Counted from the stretch's first letter, positions 16,229 to 24,880 are shown. The stretch is 60,242 bases of DNA from Burkholderia sp. SRS-W-2-2016 (GCF_001931485.1 NZ_MSDV01000031.1:1-60242); one strand, 5' to 3'. Notes: generated from the letters alone by a model not told the origin. Made by a program: numbers and translations.

Positions 16229-17646
16229 GCCTCGTGTGCGCGCAGGAAGCGGAAAAATTCGACGCCTTCGCGCAGACGCCGTTTCATCATGTCCCAGCTG
16301 GTGAACATTTCGCGCAGGATTTCCCAGATCTTCGACGGCCGGAAATAGAAGCGCTTGTAGAAGTTTTCGAGCTGGTGATACATCTCTTCGCGCGACAGAT
16401 GCGGGTAGCCGATCGCGGCGAGCTGCACGCCCTCCTTGCTGACCAGATTGATCACCTTGTTCTCCGCGAGCCAGCCGTTTTCGACCGCCTCGTTATAGAG
16501 CCGGGTGCCCGGATACGGCGCCGCGAGCGACACCTGGATGGTCAGCGGATTGACCTCTTTCGCGTACTCGATGGTCTTGCGGATCGTCTCCTGGGTCTCG
16601 CCGGGCAAGCCCAGAATAAAGGTGCCGTGCACCTTGATGCCGAGCGAGCGGCAGTCTTTCGCGAAGCGCCGCGCGATATCCGTGCGCAGCCCCTTCTTCA
16701 CGTTCAGCAGGATCTGGTCGTCGCCGGATTCGTAGCCGACCAGCAGCAGACGCAGGCCGTTCTCCCTCATGATCTTCAGCGTCGAATACGGGACGTTCGC
16801 CTTCGCGTTGCACGACCACGTGACGCCGAGCTTGCCCATCCCGCGCGCGATTTCTTCGGCGCGCGGCCGGAAGTCGGTGAAGGTGTCGTCGTCGAACATG
16901 ATCTCCTTGACTTCGGGCATGTTGTCGCGAATCCACTTCACCTCTTCGAGCACGTGCTCGACCGAACGCACGCGGTAGCGATGGCCGCCCACCGTGTGCG
17001 GCCACAGGCAGAACGTGCACCTCGAACGGCAGCCGCGGCCGGTGTACAGCGACACGTACGGATGCTTCAGATAGCCGTTGAAGTAGTTGGGGATCGTCAG
17101 GTCGCGCTTGTAGATCGGCGCGACGAACGGCAGCTCGTCCATGTTCTCGAGGATCGGCCGCGCTTCGTTGTGCTCGATCGAGCCGTCCGGCGCGCGATAG
17201 CTCAAGCCCTTGATCTGCGCGAACGGCACGCCCTCGGCGACTTCCTTGCAGGTGTAATCGAATTCTTCGCGGCCGACGAAGTCGATCGCATCGGTCGCGG
17301 TCAGCGAGTTATGCGGGTCGACCGCAACCTTGGCGCCGACCATGCCGATCAGAATAGACGGCTTGCGCTCTTTCAGATGCTGCGCGAACAGCGCGTCGGT
17401 GGGAAACGAAGGAGTACTGGTGTGGATGATGACAAGTTCGTACTGCTGCGCGAGTTCGAGCGTCGCTTCGACCGACGCGCCATTCGCGGTGGCATCGAAC
17501 ACACGGCTGTCGGGGATCAATGCGGCCGGCTGTGCTAGCCAGGTGGGATACCAGAAAGACTTGACCTCGCGTTTTGCCTGGTAGCGCGAACCTGCACCAC
17601 CATCGAAGCCGTCGAATGACGGGGCCTGCAAAAATAGAGTTTTCAT
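16225..17646 (-). CDS. hpnJ: HpnJ, hopanoid biosynthesis radical SAM protein
   Basis: A 473-residue B12-binding-type radical SAM enzyme. The N-terminal part resembles a cobalamin-binding Rossmann domain (residues 1-150) and the 4Fe-4S motif is Cys206-x3-Cys210-x2-Cys213 (CRSRCTFC). HpnJ is needed to turn bacteriohopanetetrol glucosamine into the cyclitol ether form in Burkholderia. The ATG at 17646 has GGAG 6 nt upstream; a longer frame upstream has no homology. It is the first gene of hpnJ-hpnI-hpnL. Confidence 0.92.
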   Translation of the reverse strand: MKTLFLQAPSFDGFDGGAGSRYQAKREVKSFWYPTWLAQPAALIPDSRVFDATANGASVEATLELAQQYELVIIHTSTPSFPTDALFAQHLKERKPSILIGMVGAKVAVDPHNSLTATDAIDFVGREEFDYTCKEVAEGVPFAQIKGLSYRAPDGSIEHNEARPILENMDELPFVAPIYKRDLTIPNYFNGYLKHPYVSLYTGRGCRSRCTFCLWPHTVGGHRYRVRSVEHVLEEVKWIRDNMPEVKEIMFDDDTFTDFRPRAEEIARGMGKLGVTWSCNAKANVPYSTLKIMRENGLRLLLVGYESGDDQILLNVKKGLRTDIARRFAKDCRSLGIKVHGTFILGLPGETQETIRKTIEYAKEVNPLTIQVSLAAPYPGTRLYNEAVENGWLAENKVINLVSKEGVQLAAIGYPHLSREEMYHQLENFYKRFYFRPSKIWEILREMFTSWDMMKRRLREGVEFFRFLRAHEA

Positions 17647-17875
17647 CAGGACTCCAGCAAGCCGGATCGGCGCTTTCAGTTTTTGTCGGAAACTTTCGGG
17701 ATCATTGCTGCCCGAGCGGGCGCGGATGAAGCGGATAGTACGAAACAAAGCTGAAGGAAACCTGAGGAATCATACTGCGTTCTCGGCGCGAGCGGCACCG
17801 TTGCGCGCTTTTGTTTTGCGTCGCGTATTGCTGTCTTTTTGCTGTGGTAGGCGTCGCGATGCGAACCGGATCGCA

Positions 17876-17906
17876 GGCGCCGCGACCGGCGTGCGGCAGC
17901 GGCGCC
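17876..17906 (-). terminator. GC-rich inverted repeat after the cold-shock gene
   Basis: GGCGCCGC and GCGGCGCC form a perfect 8-bp stem with a 15-nt loop, 8 bp after the cold-shock stop. There is no T-tract, so intrinsic termination is uncertain; an RNA 3' stabiliser is equally possible. Confidence 0.35.
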
Positions 17907-17913
17907 CACGGCG

Positions 17914-18117
17914 TCACACAGGTTTGATATCGGCCGCCTGTTTGCCTTTCGGCCCCTGCTTGATTTCGAAGCTGACCTTCTGGTTTTCCTGCAAGGATTT
18001 GAAGCCTTCGCTACGGATCTCCGAAAAATGGGCGAACAGGTCTTCCCCGCCGTCATCGGGGGTGATGAAACCGAAGCCTTTCGCGTCGTTGAACCATTTC
18101 ACTTTTCCGGTTGGCAT
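17914..18117 (-). CDS. Cold-shock domain protein (CspA family)
   Basis: A 67-residue single-domain cold-shock protein, the usual length. RNP1 is KGFGFIT and RNP2 is DLFAHFS; the first strands are GKVKWFNDAKGF. Such proteins bind single-stranded RNA and melt structure. The upstream region contains a long potential 5' UTR, as is common for csp genes. Which paralogue it is cannot be told. Confidence 0.95.
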   Translation of the reverse strand: MPTGKVKWFNDAKGFGFITPDDGGEDLFAHFSEIRSEGFKSLQENQKVSFEIKQGPKGKQAADIKPV

Positions 18118-18472
18118 GTCGATGTCCTCTGGATGCGCAAATTGAGCGGTTGATTAGATGGCGCGCCGCGTTCAACCGAACGCGCCGAACCGGCCGGCAG
18201 CGGCGCTGACCGGCCTCGAGTCAGGGAACCGGACCAGCGGGTCCGACGCGTGCGCGATGACGCGGCGCCCGGCCTGACCCGCAAAAGCCAGACCGGTACC
18301 GGTGAACGAGCAAGCGGCATGCCGTGCCCGCGCGCGCGGTGGGCCTCCGGTAGGTTATCCCTTAATCAGATAAGATAAGCGTTATCGGCATTCATTGATG
18401 GCCGCGCAGGTCTGTCGCCCTCGGGCTCACGACCGCGCGGCCTGTTGTTTTTCCCATCCACAGGAACCCAGC
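18118..18472. other. Divergent control region of cold-shock and aldehyde dehydrogenase genes
   Basis: 355 bp without a gene. Near its right end GATAAGCGTTATC (18374-18386) is a palindrome with 5-bp arms and a 3-nt centre, next to another GATAA (18369-18373); it lies about 90 bp upstream of the dehydrogenase start and may be an operator. The left 240 bp is GC-rich and probably the long csp leader. Confidence 0.4.
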
Positions 18473-19918
18473 ATGGCCATCTCGAGCTACACCGATACCC
18501 GACTTCTGATCAACGGCGAATGGTGCGACGCCGCCAGCGGCAAGACCCTCGACGTGATCAACCCCGCCACCGGCGAAGCGATCGGCAAGGTCGCGCACGC
18601 CGGCATCGCCGATCTGGACCGTGCGCTCGAAGCCGCGCAACGCGGTTTCGAAGCATGGCGCAAAGTGCCGGCCAACGAGCGCGCAACGATCATGCGCAAG
18701 GCCGCCGCGCTGGTGCGCGAACGTGCCGCCGACATCGGCCGCCTGATGACGCAGGAACAGGGCAAGCCGTTCGCCGAAGCGCGCATCGAAGTGCTGGCCG
18801 CGGCCGACATCATCGAATGGTTCGCCGACGAAGGCCGCCGCGTGTACGGCCGGATCGTGCCGTCGCGTAACCTCGCCGCGCAATCGCAGGTTCTGAAAGA
18901 GCCGATCGGCCCGGTCGCCGCCTTCACGCCGTGGAACTTCCCGGTCAACCAGGTGGTGCGCAAGCTGTCGGCGTCGCTCGCCTGCGGCTGCTCGTTCCTC
19001 GTGAAGGCGCCGGAAGAAACCCCGGCCTCGCCGGCGGCGCTGCTGCAGGCGTTCGTCGAAGCCGGCGTGCCGGCCGGCACGGTCGGCCTCGTGTTCGGCG
19101 ATCCGGCTGAAATCTCCGCGTACCTGATCCCGCATCCGGTGATCCGCAAGGTCACGTTCACCGGCTCGACGCCGGTCGGCAAGCAGCTGGCCGCGCTGGC
19201 CGGCTCGCACATGAAGCGCGCAACGATGGAGCTGGGCGGCCACGCGCCGGTGATCGTCGCGGAAGACGCGGACGTCGCGCTCGCGGTCAGGGCGGCAGGC
19301 GCCGCCAAGTTCCGCAACGCGGGCCAGGTCTGCATCTCGCCGACGCGTTTCCTCGTGCACAACAGCATCCGCGAAGAGTTCGCGAACGCGCTGGTCAAGC
19401 ACGCTGAAAGCCTGAAGATCGGCGACGGCCTCGCCGAAGGCACGACGCTCGGGCCGCTCGCCAACGCGCGCCGTCTGAGCGCGATGGCCAAGGTCATCGA
19501 CGATGCCCGCAAGACCGGCGCGACGATCGCGACCGGCGGCGAGCGCGTCGGTTCGGCCGGCAACTTCTTCGCGCCGACCGTGCTGACCGACGTGCCGCTC
19601 GAAGCGGACGTGTTCAACAACGAGCCGTTCGGCCCGATCGCCGCGATCCGCGGCTTCGACAAGCTCGAAGAGGCCATCGCCGAAGCGAACCGCCTGCCGT
19701 ACGGTCTGGCCGGCTACGCTTACACGAAGTCGTTCGCCAACGTCCACATGCTGTCGCAGCAGATGGAAGTCGGCATGCTGTGGATCAACCAGCCGGCCAC
19801 GCCGACGCCGGAAATGCCGTTCGGCGGCGTGAAGGATTCGGGCTACGGTTCGGAAGGCGGTCCGGAAGCGATGGAAGCGTATCTCGTGACCAAGGCGGTC
19901 ACGGTGATGTCGGCTTAA
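18473..19918 (+). CDS. NAD(P)-dependent aldehyde dehydrogenase, succinate-semialdehyde dehydrogenase type
   Basis: A 481-residue aldehyde dehydrogenase. Catalytic Glu253 (MELGGHAP) and Cys287 (NAGQVCISP); Asn and Lys of the cofactor site are in TPWNFP and LVKAPEE. The pattern of the N-terminus (LINGEWCDAASGKTLDVINPATGE) is typical of GabD-like proteins and of 2,5-dioxovalerate dehydrogenases, which overlap in sequence. The ATG at 18473 is used as the family start. It stands alone, followed by a good terminator at 20012, so the substrate is not revealed by neighbours. The ketodeoxyuronate genes downstream do not require it. Confidence 0.88.
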   Translation: MAISSYTDTRLLINGEWCDAASGKTLDVINPATGEAIGKVAHAGIADLDRALEAAQRGFEAWRKVPANERATIMRKAAALVRERAADIGRLMTQEQGKPFAEARIEVLAAADIIEWFADEGRRVYGRIVPSRNLAAQSQVLKEPIGPVAAFTPWNFPVNQVVRKLSASLACGCSFLVKAPEETPASPAALLQAFVEAGVPAGTVGLVFGDPAEISAYLIPHPVIRKVTFTGSTPVGKQLAALAGSHMKRATMELGGHAPVIVAEDADVALAVRAAGAAKFRNAGQVCISPTRFLVHNSIREEFANALVKHAESLKIGDGLAEGTTLGPLANARRLSAMAKVIDDARKTGATIATGGERVGSAGNFFAPTVLTDVPLEADVFNNEPFGPIAAIRGFDKLEEAIAEANRLPYGLAGYAYTKSFANVHMLSQQMEVGMLWINQPATPTPEMPFGGVKDSGYGSEGGPEAMEAYLVTKAVTVMSA

Positions 19919-20011
19919 GCAGCCGCTTGACGAACGGCGCGACGGTTGCTGGAAGGCCGCTCGCGCCGTTGCAGCGCACGCTTCGATTCGCGCTGGGTTA
20001 ATCGATCTGCC

Positions 20012-20045
20012 AGGTCCGTGAGCCTATCGCTCGCGGACCTTTTTT
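20012..20045 (+). terminator. Rho-independent terminator after the aldehyde dehydrogenase gene
   Basis: AGGTCCGTGAG pairs with CTCGCGGACCT (11 bp with one G-U pair, 7-nt loop) followed by six T. The ATG of the next gene is only 7 nt beyond the T-tract. Confidence 0.9.
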
Positions 20046-20051
20046 ATTGCC

Positions 20052-20693
20052 ATGAACGATCTTTCCGCTACCTCGATGCAACCGACGCTGAGCGGCACTA
20101 GCGTCGAACTCCAGCCGCTGCGTGAAGAGCACGCGCCCGCGCTCGTCGAAGCCGCCGCCGACGGACAGCTGTGGGATATGAAGCTGACCGTGGTGCCCGG
20201 CGCCGCGACTATCGATGCGTATATCGCCAGCGCGCTGGCCGGTCGCGCGGCCGGCACCGTGATGCCGTTCGTGATCGTACGGCGTGAGCGGGATGCGGGT
20301 GGTGCGTCGGGTGATGCGACTGCCTCCACGGGCCGGATCGTCGGCAGCACGCGCTTCTGGAAAATCGATCGCGCGAATCGCAAGCTCGAAATCGGCCATA
20401 CGTGGCTCGCCGCGTCGGCGCAGCGCTCGGCCGTCAATACCGAAGCGAAGTATCTGCTGCTGCGTCACGCGTTCGAAGTGCTGCATTGCGTGCGCGTGCA
20501 GTTCACCACCGACGAACTGAACGAAAAATCGCGCGCGGCGATCCTGCGTATCGGCGCCATACAGGAAGGCGTGGTGCGGCATGAGCGGATCATGCCGGAC
20601 GGCCGCAAGCGCAACTCGGTGCGCTTTAGCATCATCGACGACGAATGGCCTTCGGTGAAGGCGATGTTAGAGACGAAGCTCGCCGCGCGCTGA
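20052..20693 (+). CDS. GNAT-family N-acetyltransferase (RimJ-like)
   Basis: A 213-residue acetyltransferase of the RimJ/RimL-like GNAT group: VELQPLREEHAPALVEAA at the start, FWKIDRANRKLEIGHTWL in the core strands and NTEAKYLLLRHAFEVL in the CoA-binding helix, then FTTDELNEKSRAAILRIGA. Substrates of this group include ribosomal proteins and small amines; not known here. No Shine-Dalgarno precedes the ATG at 20052, which follows a terminator by 7 nt, so the message may be leaderless or the start may lie downstream (ATG at 20076). The stop codon lies in a tandem array. Confidence 0.85.
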   Translation: MNDLSATSMQPTLSGTSVELQPLREEHAPALVEAAADGQLWDMKLTVVPGAATIDAYIASALAGRAAGTVMPFVIVRRERDAGGASGDATASTGRIVGSTRFWKIDRANRKLEIGHTWLAASAQRSAVNTEAKYLLLRHAFEVLHCVRVQFTTDELNEKSRAAILRIGAIQEGVVRHERIMPDGRKRNSVRFSIIDDEWPSVKAMLETKLAAR

Positions 20694-20816
20694 GCGGGGC
20701 CATAAGCGGTCACTGAGCGGCGTACTGAGCGGCCCCTAAGCGGCCACTAAGCAGCGTACTGAGCAGCACACCGAGCAGCACACCGAGCAGCGTACTGAGC
20801 CGCAGACCGAGCTGCT
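20691..20816. repeat. Imperfect 11-12-bp tandem array starting at the acetyltransferase stop codon
   Basis: About ten units of the type GAGCGGCGTACT or AAGCGGCCACT, later GAGCAGCACACC, run from the TGA stop to 20816. Units differ by point changes and single-base indels. No gene is seen in it. Confidence 0.8.
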
Positions 20817-20833
20817 CGGCGGCATCAACGCCC

Positions 20834-20875
20834 AGACAAAACAAAGCCGGCCCGCGCGTCAACGCGAGCCGGCTT
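20834..20875 (-). terminator. Intrinsic terminator of kdgT
   Basis: On the minus strand AAGCCGGC and GCCGGCTT form an 8-bp stem extended by GC pairs, followed by TTTGTTTTGT. It lies 20 bp after the kdgT stop. Confidence 0.85.
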
Positions 20876-20894
20876 CTCCTATCCCACCCTTCAA

Positions 20895-21908
20895 TCAGAC
20901 GTGCGCGTCCCGCTCGTTGAGCGGCGCCTGCGCGGTCGCGAACTCCTCTTTCAGCGCATCGCGCGCATGATGGCGGCGCACCCACAACGCGGTCAGGATC
21001 GGCACGAGGATCGCGGTCACGAGGCAGGCGGTCGCCACCATCGCGGTCGCGGCCGGCACCAGCGGTTTGAAGCTCGGAATCATGTCGGCGATGATCGCCG
21101 GATTCGCAACCGCCGCGCCCGCCGTCGACGACGCCGCCAGCCCCGCCGCGCCATTGCCGCCGGCAATCCAGCGGTCCGCGAGAATCAGCGGAATGCCGGT
21201 CACGACGATCACGCCGAGCCCCAGCACAATCCCCGGCAGCCCGCTCGTGACGATCACGTTCAGGTCGATGCCGTTGCCGAGCGCGAAGCCGAAGAACGGA
21301 ATCAGCGGATGCACGCAGCGGCCGAACAGTTCGCGCAGTTCGCTATCCAGATTGCCGAGCGTGAAGCCGACCAGAAACGGCAGCACCGCGCCGACGAACA
21401 GCCGCGGCTCGAAGAACGCGACGCCGGTCGCGCCGAGAATCAACATGCTGATCAGCGGCCCCGATTCGACCGACATCAACACGAACGCGCCCGCCTCTTC
21501 CTTGGTGCCGTACTGCTGCATCACGGCCGCGTACAGGCCGCCGTTGGTCATGTCCATCGAGGTCGTGACCGCGAGGATCGACAGCCCGGCGAACAGCCCG
21601 GTCTTGATGCCGTCGACCGGAATGAAGCGCGCGGCGATCAGCGTGACGATCCACGCGACCAGCATCTTGGTGACGAGCAGCGTGCCCGACTTGCGCAGCA
21701 CGGTGCCGGTCGCGCGCAGATCGATCGTCGCGCCCATGCAGAAGAACCACACCGCGAGGATCGGCACGGTGCCGCTGATCAGCCCGTTGGTAAACGAGCC
21801 GAAGTACTTGCCCGCGCCGGGCGCGAACGTATGCACACAGGCGCCGAGCAATAGCGGCACCAGCATCAGCCCGCCGGGAATGCGGTCGATGGCCTTCTTG
21901 ATCTTCAT
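20895..21908 (-). CDS. kdgT: 2-keto-3-deoxygluconate permease
   Basis: A 337-residue inner-membrane permease with about ten hydrophobic segments, matching KdgT in length and motifs (IDRIPGGLMLVPLLLGA, TTSMDMTNGGLY, SVESGPLISMLILG). It imports 2-keto-3-deoxygluconate and related uronate products with protons. The start at 21908 follows GGAGGAGG. It is divergent from kduI-kduD-kdgR, with shared operators between, and ends in a good terminator. Confidence 0.93.
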   Translation of the reverse strand: MKIKKAIDRIPGGLMLVPLLLGACVHTFAPGAGKYFGSFTNGLISGTVPILAVWFFCMGATIDLRATGTVLRKSGTLLVTKMLVAWIVTLIAARFIPVDGIKTGLFAGLSILAVTTSMDMTNGGLYAAVMQQYGTKEEAGAFVLMSVESGPLISMLILGATGVAFFEPRLFVGAVLPFLVGFTLGNLDSELRELFGRCVHPLIPFFGFALGNGIDLNVIVTSGLPGIVLGLGVIVVTGIPLILADRWIAGGNGAAGLAASSTAGAAVANPAIIADMIPSFKPLVPAATAMVATACLVTAILVPILTALWVRRHHARDALKEEFATAQAPLNERDAHV

Positions 21909-22013
21909 GCCTCCTCCTTGGACTGTCACGTCCCGTTGTCGGGTGGTTGACCCGCGGTGATGTCCCGTTCTGCGCCGGGCTCTCCCTGTCCGGCGCAATA
22001 TAGCATCGCAAAA

Positions 22014-22026
22014 GGAACGTCGTTCC
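22014..22026. promoter_or_regulatory. Candidate KdgR (IclR-type) operator 1
   Basis: GGAACGTCGTTCC is a perfect palindrome about one central base, 106 bp upstream of kdgT. It shares the form GGAnCGnnGTTCC with operator 2 in the same gap. Confidence 0.5.
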
Positions 22027-22107
22027 GTTTTATTGATGCATCTCGGACTATCGTTTACCCGTTACCTCCCCGTAAGCCTTGTCGCCATTGATTCTGCCAG
22101 GCAACAT

Positions 22108-22128
22108 TTTCGGACCGGTGTTCCGAAA
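22108..22128. promoter_or_regulatory. Candidate KdgR (IclR-type) operator 2
   Basis: TTTCGGA and TCCGAAA are perfect 7-bp arms about a 7-nt centre; the core GGACCGGTGTTCC resembles operator 1. It lies 63 bp upstream of kduI. Confidence 0.5.
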
Positions 22129-22190
22129 TGCGAATTCCTGCGTTACAGTCTGGGCACACGGCGCGTGCCGGCACGGCGGAGAACGACAAC

Positions 22191-23033
22191 ATGGAAGTGA
22201 GACAGGCGATCAACAGCGACTACGCGAAGACCCTCGATACGACGGCTCTGCGCAAGGAATTTCTGGTCGAGCGGATTTTCGAGCGCGACGCGCTCACGCT
22301 CACCTATAGCCATATCGACCGGATCATCGTTGGCGGGGTGTGGCCGGTGGAGCGCGCGGTCGAGGTGCCCTCCTCGCTCGGCAAGTCGATCGGCGTCAAC
22401 TATCTGCTCGAGCGGCGCGAACTGGGCGCGATCAATATCGGCGGCGACGGCTGGGTCGATGTCGACGGCACCCGCTATCCGGTGCGCCGTGAAGAGGCGA
22501 TCTATATCGGCAAGGGCGCGCAGTCGATTGCGTTCGGCAGCGATTGCTCCGATGCCGCTCACGCGGCGAAGTTCTATCTGAACTGCGCGCCCGCGCACAC
22601 CAGCTATCCGACCCGCACGATCACGCTCGCGCAGGCATCGCCCGAAACGCTCGGCGATGCGGCCACCAGCAACCGCCGCACGATCTACAAGTTCATCGTG
22701 CCGGACGTGCTGCCGACCTGCCAGCTGTCGATGGGGATGACCAGGCTCGAACCGGGCAGCCTGTGGAACACGATGCCGTGCCACACGCACGAGCGCCGCA
22801 TGGAGGTGTATTTCTACTTCAACGTCGCCGACGACGCCGCGGTCTTTCACATGATGGGCGAGCCGCGCGAGACCCGGCACCTCGTCGTGCGCAACGAGCA
22901 GGCGGTGATCTCGCCGAGCTGGTCGATTCACTCGGGCGTCGGCACGCGCGCGTACACGTTTATCTGGGGGATGGTCGGCGAAAACCAGGTGTTCGGCGAC
23001 ATGGACCACCTGAAGACCGCCGAGCTGCGCTGA
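22191..23033 (+). CDS. kduI: 5-dehydro-4-deoxy-D-glucuronate isomerase
   Basis: A 280-residue KduI, full length. The Zn ligands seen in E. coli KduI are present as His198, His200, Glu205 (CHTHERRMEVYFYF) and His247 (WSIHSG). It converts 5-keto-4-deoxyuronate to 2,5-diketo-3-deoxygluconate in the breakdown of pectin and other uronates. The start at 22191 follows GGCGGAGA. Next gene is kduD, 61 bp on. Confidence 0.96.
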   Translation: MEVRQAINSDYAKTLDTTALRKEFLVERIFERDALTLTYSHIDRIIVGGVWPVERAVEVPSSLGKSIGVNYLLERRELGAINIGGDGWVDVDGTRYPVRREEAIYIGKGAQSIAFGSDCSDAAHAAKFYLNCAPAHTSYPTRTITLAQASPETLGDAATSNRRTIYKFIVPDVLPTCQLSMGMTRLEPGSLWNTMPCHTHERRMEVYFYFNVADDAAVFHMMGEPRETRHLVVRNEQAVISPSWSIHSGVGTRAYTFIWGMVGENQVFGDMDHLKTAELR

Positions 23034-23094
23034 GCCGCCTGGCACCCATGCGCACCTCGTTCGCACTGCTTTGCAACCCTCCCCCGACTACCCG

Positions 23095-23865
23095 ATGAGT
23101 TTGAACACCGTGAACACTTTCGATCTGAGCGGCAAGGTTGCCATCGTCACCGGCAGCAACACCGGGCTCGGCGCCGGCATGGCGGTCGCGCTCGCCGCGG
23201 CCGGTTGCGACATCGTCGGCGTGAGCCGCGCGGACGCGGGCGACACCGCCGCGCGCGTGAAGGCCGCCGGCCGCCGCTTCGCCGACGTGCGCGCGGATCT
23301 GGCGAGCACCGCGCCGCTCGACGACATCGTCGGCGCCGCGTTCGAAGCGTTCGGCCATATCGACGTGCTGGTCAACAACGCGGGCATCATCCGCCGCGAG
23401 GACGCGCTCGAATTTAGCGAAGCCGACTGGGACGCGGTGATGGACGTGAACCTGAAGAGCCTGTTCTTCCTGTCGCAAGCGGTCGCGCGGCAGTTCGTGC
23501 GGCAGGGCCGCGGCGGCAAGATCATCAACGTCGCGTCGATGCTGTCGTTTCAGGGCGGCATCCGGGTCGCGTCGTACACCGCATCGAAAAGCGGCGTGCT
23601 CGGTCTGACGCGTCTGCTCGCGAACGAATGGGCCGCGCAGCGGATCAACGTGAACGCGATCGCGCCCGGCTATATGGCGACCGCGAACACCGCCGCGTTA
23701 CGCGACGACGCGCAGCGCAACGACGAGATTCTCGGCCGCATTCCGGCCGGCCGCTGGGGCGAGCCCGACGATCTGGCCGGGCCGGTGGTGTTTCTCGCTT
23801 CAGCCGCGTCGGACTACGTGCACGGGCATACACTGGCGGTGGATGGCGGCTGGCTCGCGCGCTAG
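23095..23865 (+). CDS. kduD: 2-dehydro-3-deoxy-D-gluconate 5-dehydrogenase (SDR)
   Basis: A 256-residue short-chain dehydrogenase: cofactor motif TGSNTGLG, NNAG, catalytic Ser and YTASK, C-terminal DGGWLAR. Position after kduI makes KduD the natural call; it reduces 2,5-diketo-3-deoxygluconate to 2-keto-3-deoxygluconate. The ATG at 23095 (MSLNTVNTFDLSGKVAIVTG) has weak ribosome-site support but gives the normal KduD length. The stop is followed by a short tandem array. Confidence 0.93.
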   Translation: MSLNTVNTFDLSGKVAIVTGSNTGLGAGMAVALAAAGCDIVGVSRADAGDTAARVKAAGRRFADVRADLASTAPLDDIVGAAFEAFGHIDVLVNNAGIIRREDALEFSEADWDAVMDVNLKSLFFLSQAVARQFVRQGRGGKIINVASMLSFQGGIRVASYTASKSGVLGLTRLLANEWAAQRINVNAIAPGYMATANTAALRDDAQRNDEILGRIPAGRWGEPDDLAGPVVFLASAASDYVHGHTLAVDGGWLAR

Positions 23866-23867
23866 CT

Positions 23868-23898
23868 CGCGCGGTTGTTCGCGCGGTTGTTCGCGTGG
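23868..23898. repeat. 12-bp tandem repeat after kduD
   Basis: CGCGCGGTTGTT occurs twice in tandem (23868, 23880) with a partial third copy, starting 3 bp after the kduD stop. Confidence 0.8.
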
Positions 23899-23992
23899 CT
23901 CCAACAATCGCGGCCAACGCGCTATGCTCTCGGCTCTCGCGCCGGCATTCTCGTTCGACCGCGCGGGTGGGCACAGACAGGGAATCACGGAC

Positions 23993-24880
23993 ATGGCGGC
24001 AACGGCAACACAGAAAAACAACGCTCGCGGCAAACCGCGCGGCAAGGCTGCGGACGACGCATCGTCAGCGCTCGAAGCCGACGGCGGCGAGCGCGGCGAA
24101 TCGGCGTCGTCGATCGGGCGGGTGTTCGCGATTCTCGGCGCGATCGGCGAGCGCGGGCAGATCGGCATCAGCGAGCTGTCGCAACAGCTCGGCATGTCGA
24201 AGACCACCGTGCATCGCGTGATCCAGACATTGAAGGCGCTCGGCTACGTGACCCAGGAAGTCGAGACCGAGCGCTACCGCCTCACGATCCGCCTGTTCGA
24301 ACTCGGCGCGAAAGCGCTGGAGAGCGTCGACCTCGTGCGCGAGGCCGACATCGAAATGCGCCGCATCGGCCAGATGACGCGCGAAGCGATACACCTGGGC
24401 GCATTCGACGACGACGCGATCATCTACATCCACAAGATCGATGCGGACTACGGGCTGCGCATGCAGTCGCGCATTGGCCGGCGCAATCCGCTGCACAGCA
24501 CCGCGATCGGCAAGGTGCTGCTCGCGTGGATGGACGTAGCCGATGCAGGCGAAGTGCTCTCGCACCTCGAATTTCGCCGCTCGACGCAAAAGACGCTGAC
24601 CTGCGCGGAAGCGGTGCTGAGCATTCTGCCGCGCGTGCGCGAACAGGGTTACGGAGAAGACAACGAGGAGCAGGAAGAAGGTCTGCAATGCATCGCGGTG
24701 CCGGTGTTCGACCGCTTCGGCCGCGTGATCGCCGGCCTGTCGATTTCGTTTCCGACGATGCGCTGCGGCGCCGATACGAAATCGCATTACGTCGCGCTGC
24801 TCAAACAGGCGGGTCTCGCGATTTCGACGCGGCTCGGCTATCGCGAAGCGACCGCGCGCGAACCGGCGGCCACCGAGTAA
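23993..24880 (+). CDS. IclR-family regulator (KdgR-like)
   Basis: A 295-residue IclR-type regulator with a 40-residue hydrophilic N-terminal extension rich in Ala, Lys and Gly, then the winged helix (IGRVFAILGAIGERG, MSKTTVHRVIQTLKALGYV) and effector domain (LGAFDDDAIIYIHKID, NPLHSTAIGKVLLA). Its position 127 bp after kduD, and the uronate genes around it, suggest KdgR: a repressor released by 2-keto-3-deoxygluconate. The start at 23993 is the last ATG before the extension; SD is weak. Confidence 0.88.
   Translation: MAATATQKNNARGKPRGKAADDASSALEADGGERGESASSIGRVFAILGAIGERGQIGISELSQQLGMSKTTVHRVIQTLKALGYVTQEVETERYRLTIRLFELGAKALESVDLVREADIEMRRIGQMTREAIHLGAFDDDAIIYIHKIDADYGLRMQSRIGRRNPLHSTAIGKVLLAWMDVADAGEVLSHLEFRRSTQKTLTCAEAVLSILPRVREQGYGEDNEEQEEGLQCIAVPVFDRFGRVIAGLSISFPTMRCGADTKSHYVALLKQAGLAISTRLGYREATAREPAATE

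Noticed and set aside
17751..17767. CTGAAG-N5-CTGAGG, sharing 13 bp with the PmrA-type box at 11746, upstream of hpnJ
   Set aside because: It points away from hpnJ, no -10 stands 11 nt downstream, and no gene follows on that strand. Probably chance, though a link of the regulator to hopanoids would be attractive.
20691..20816. The 11-12-bp array considered as a CRISPR
   Set aside because: No spacers of constant length, units are far too short, and no cas genes are near.
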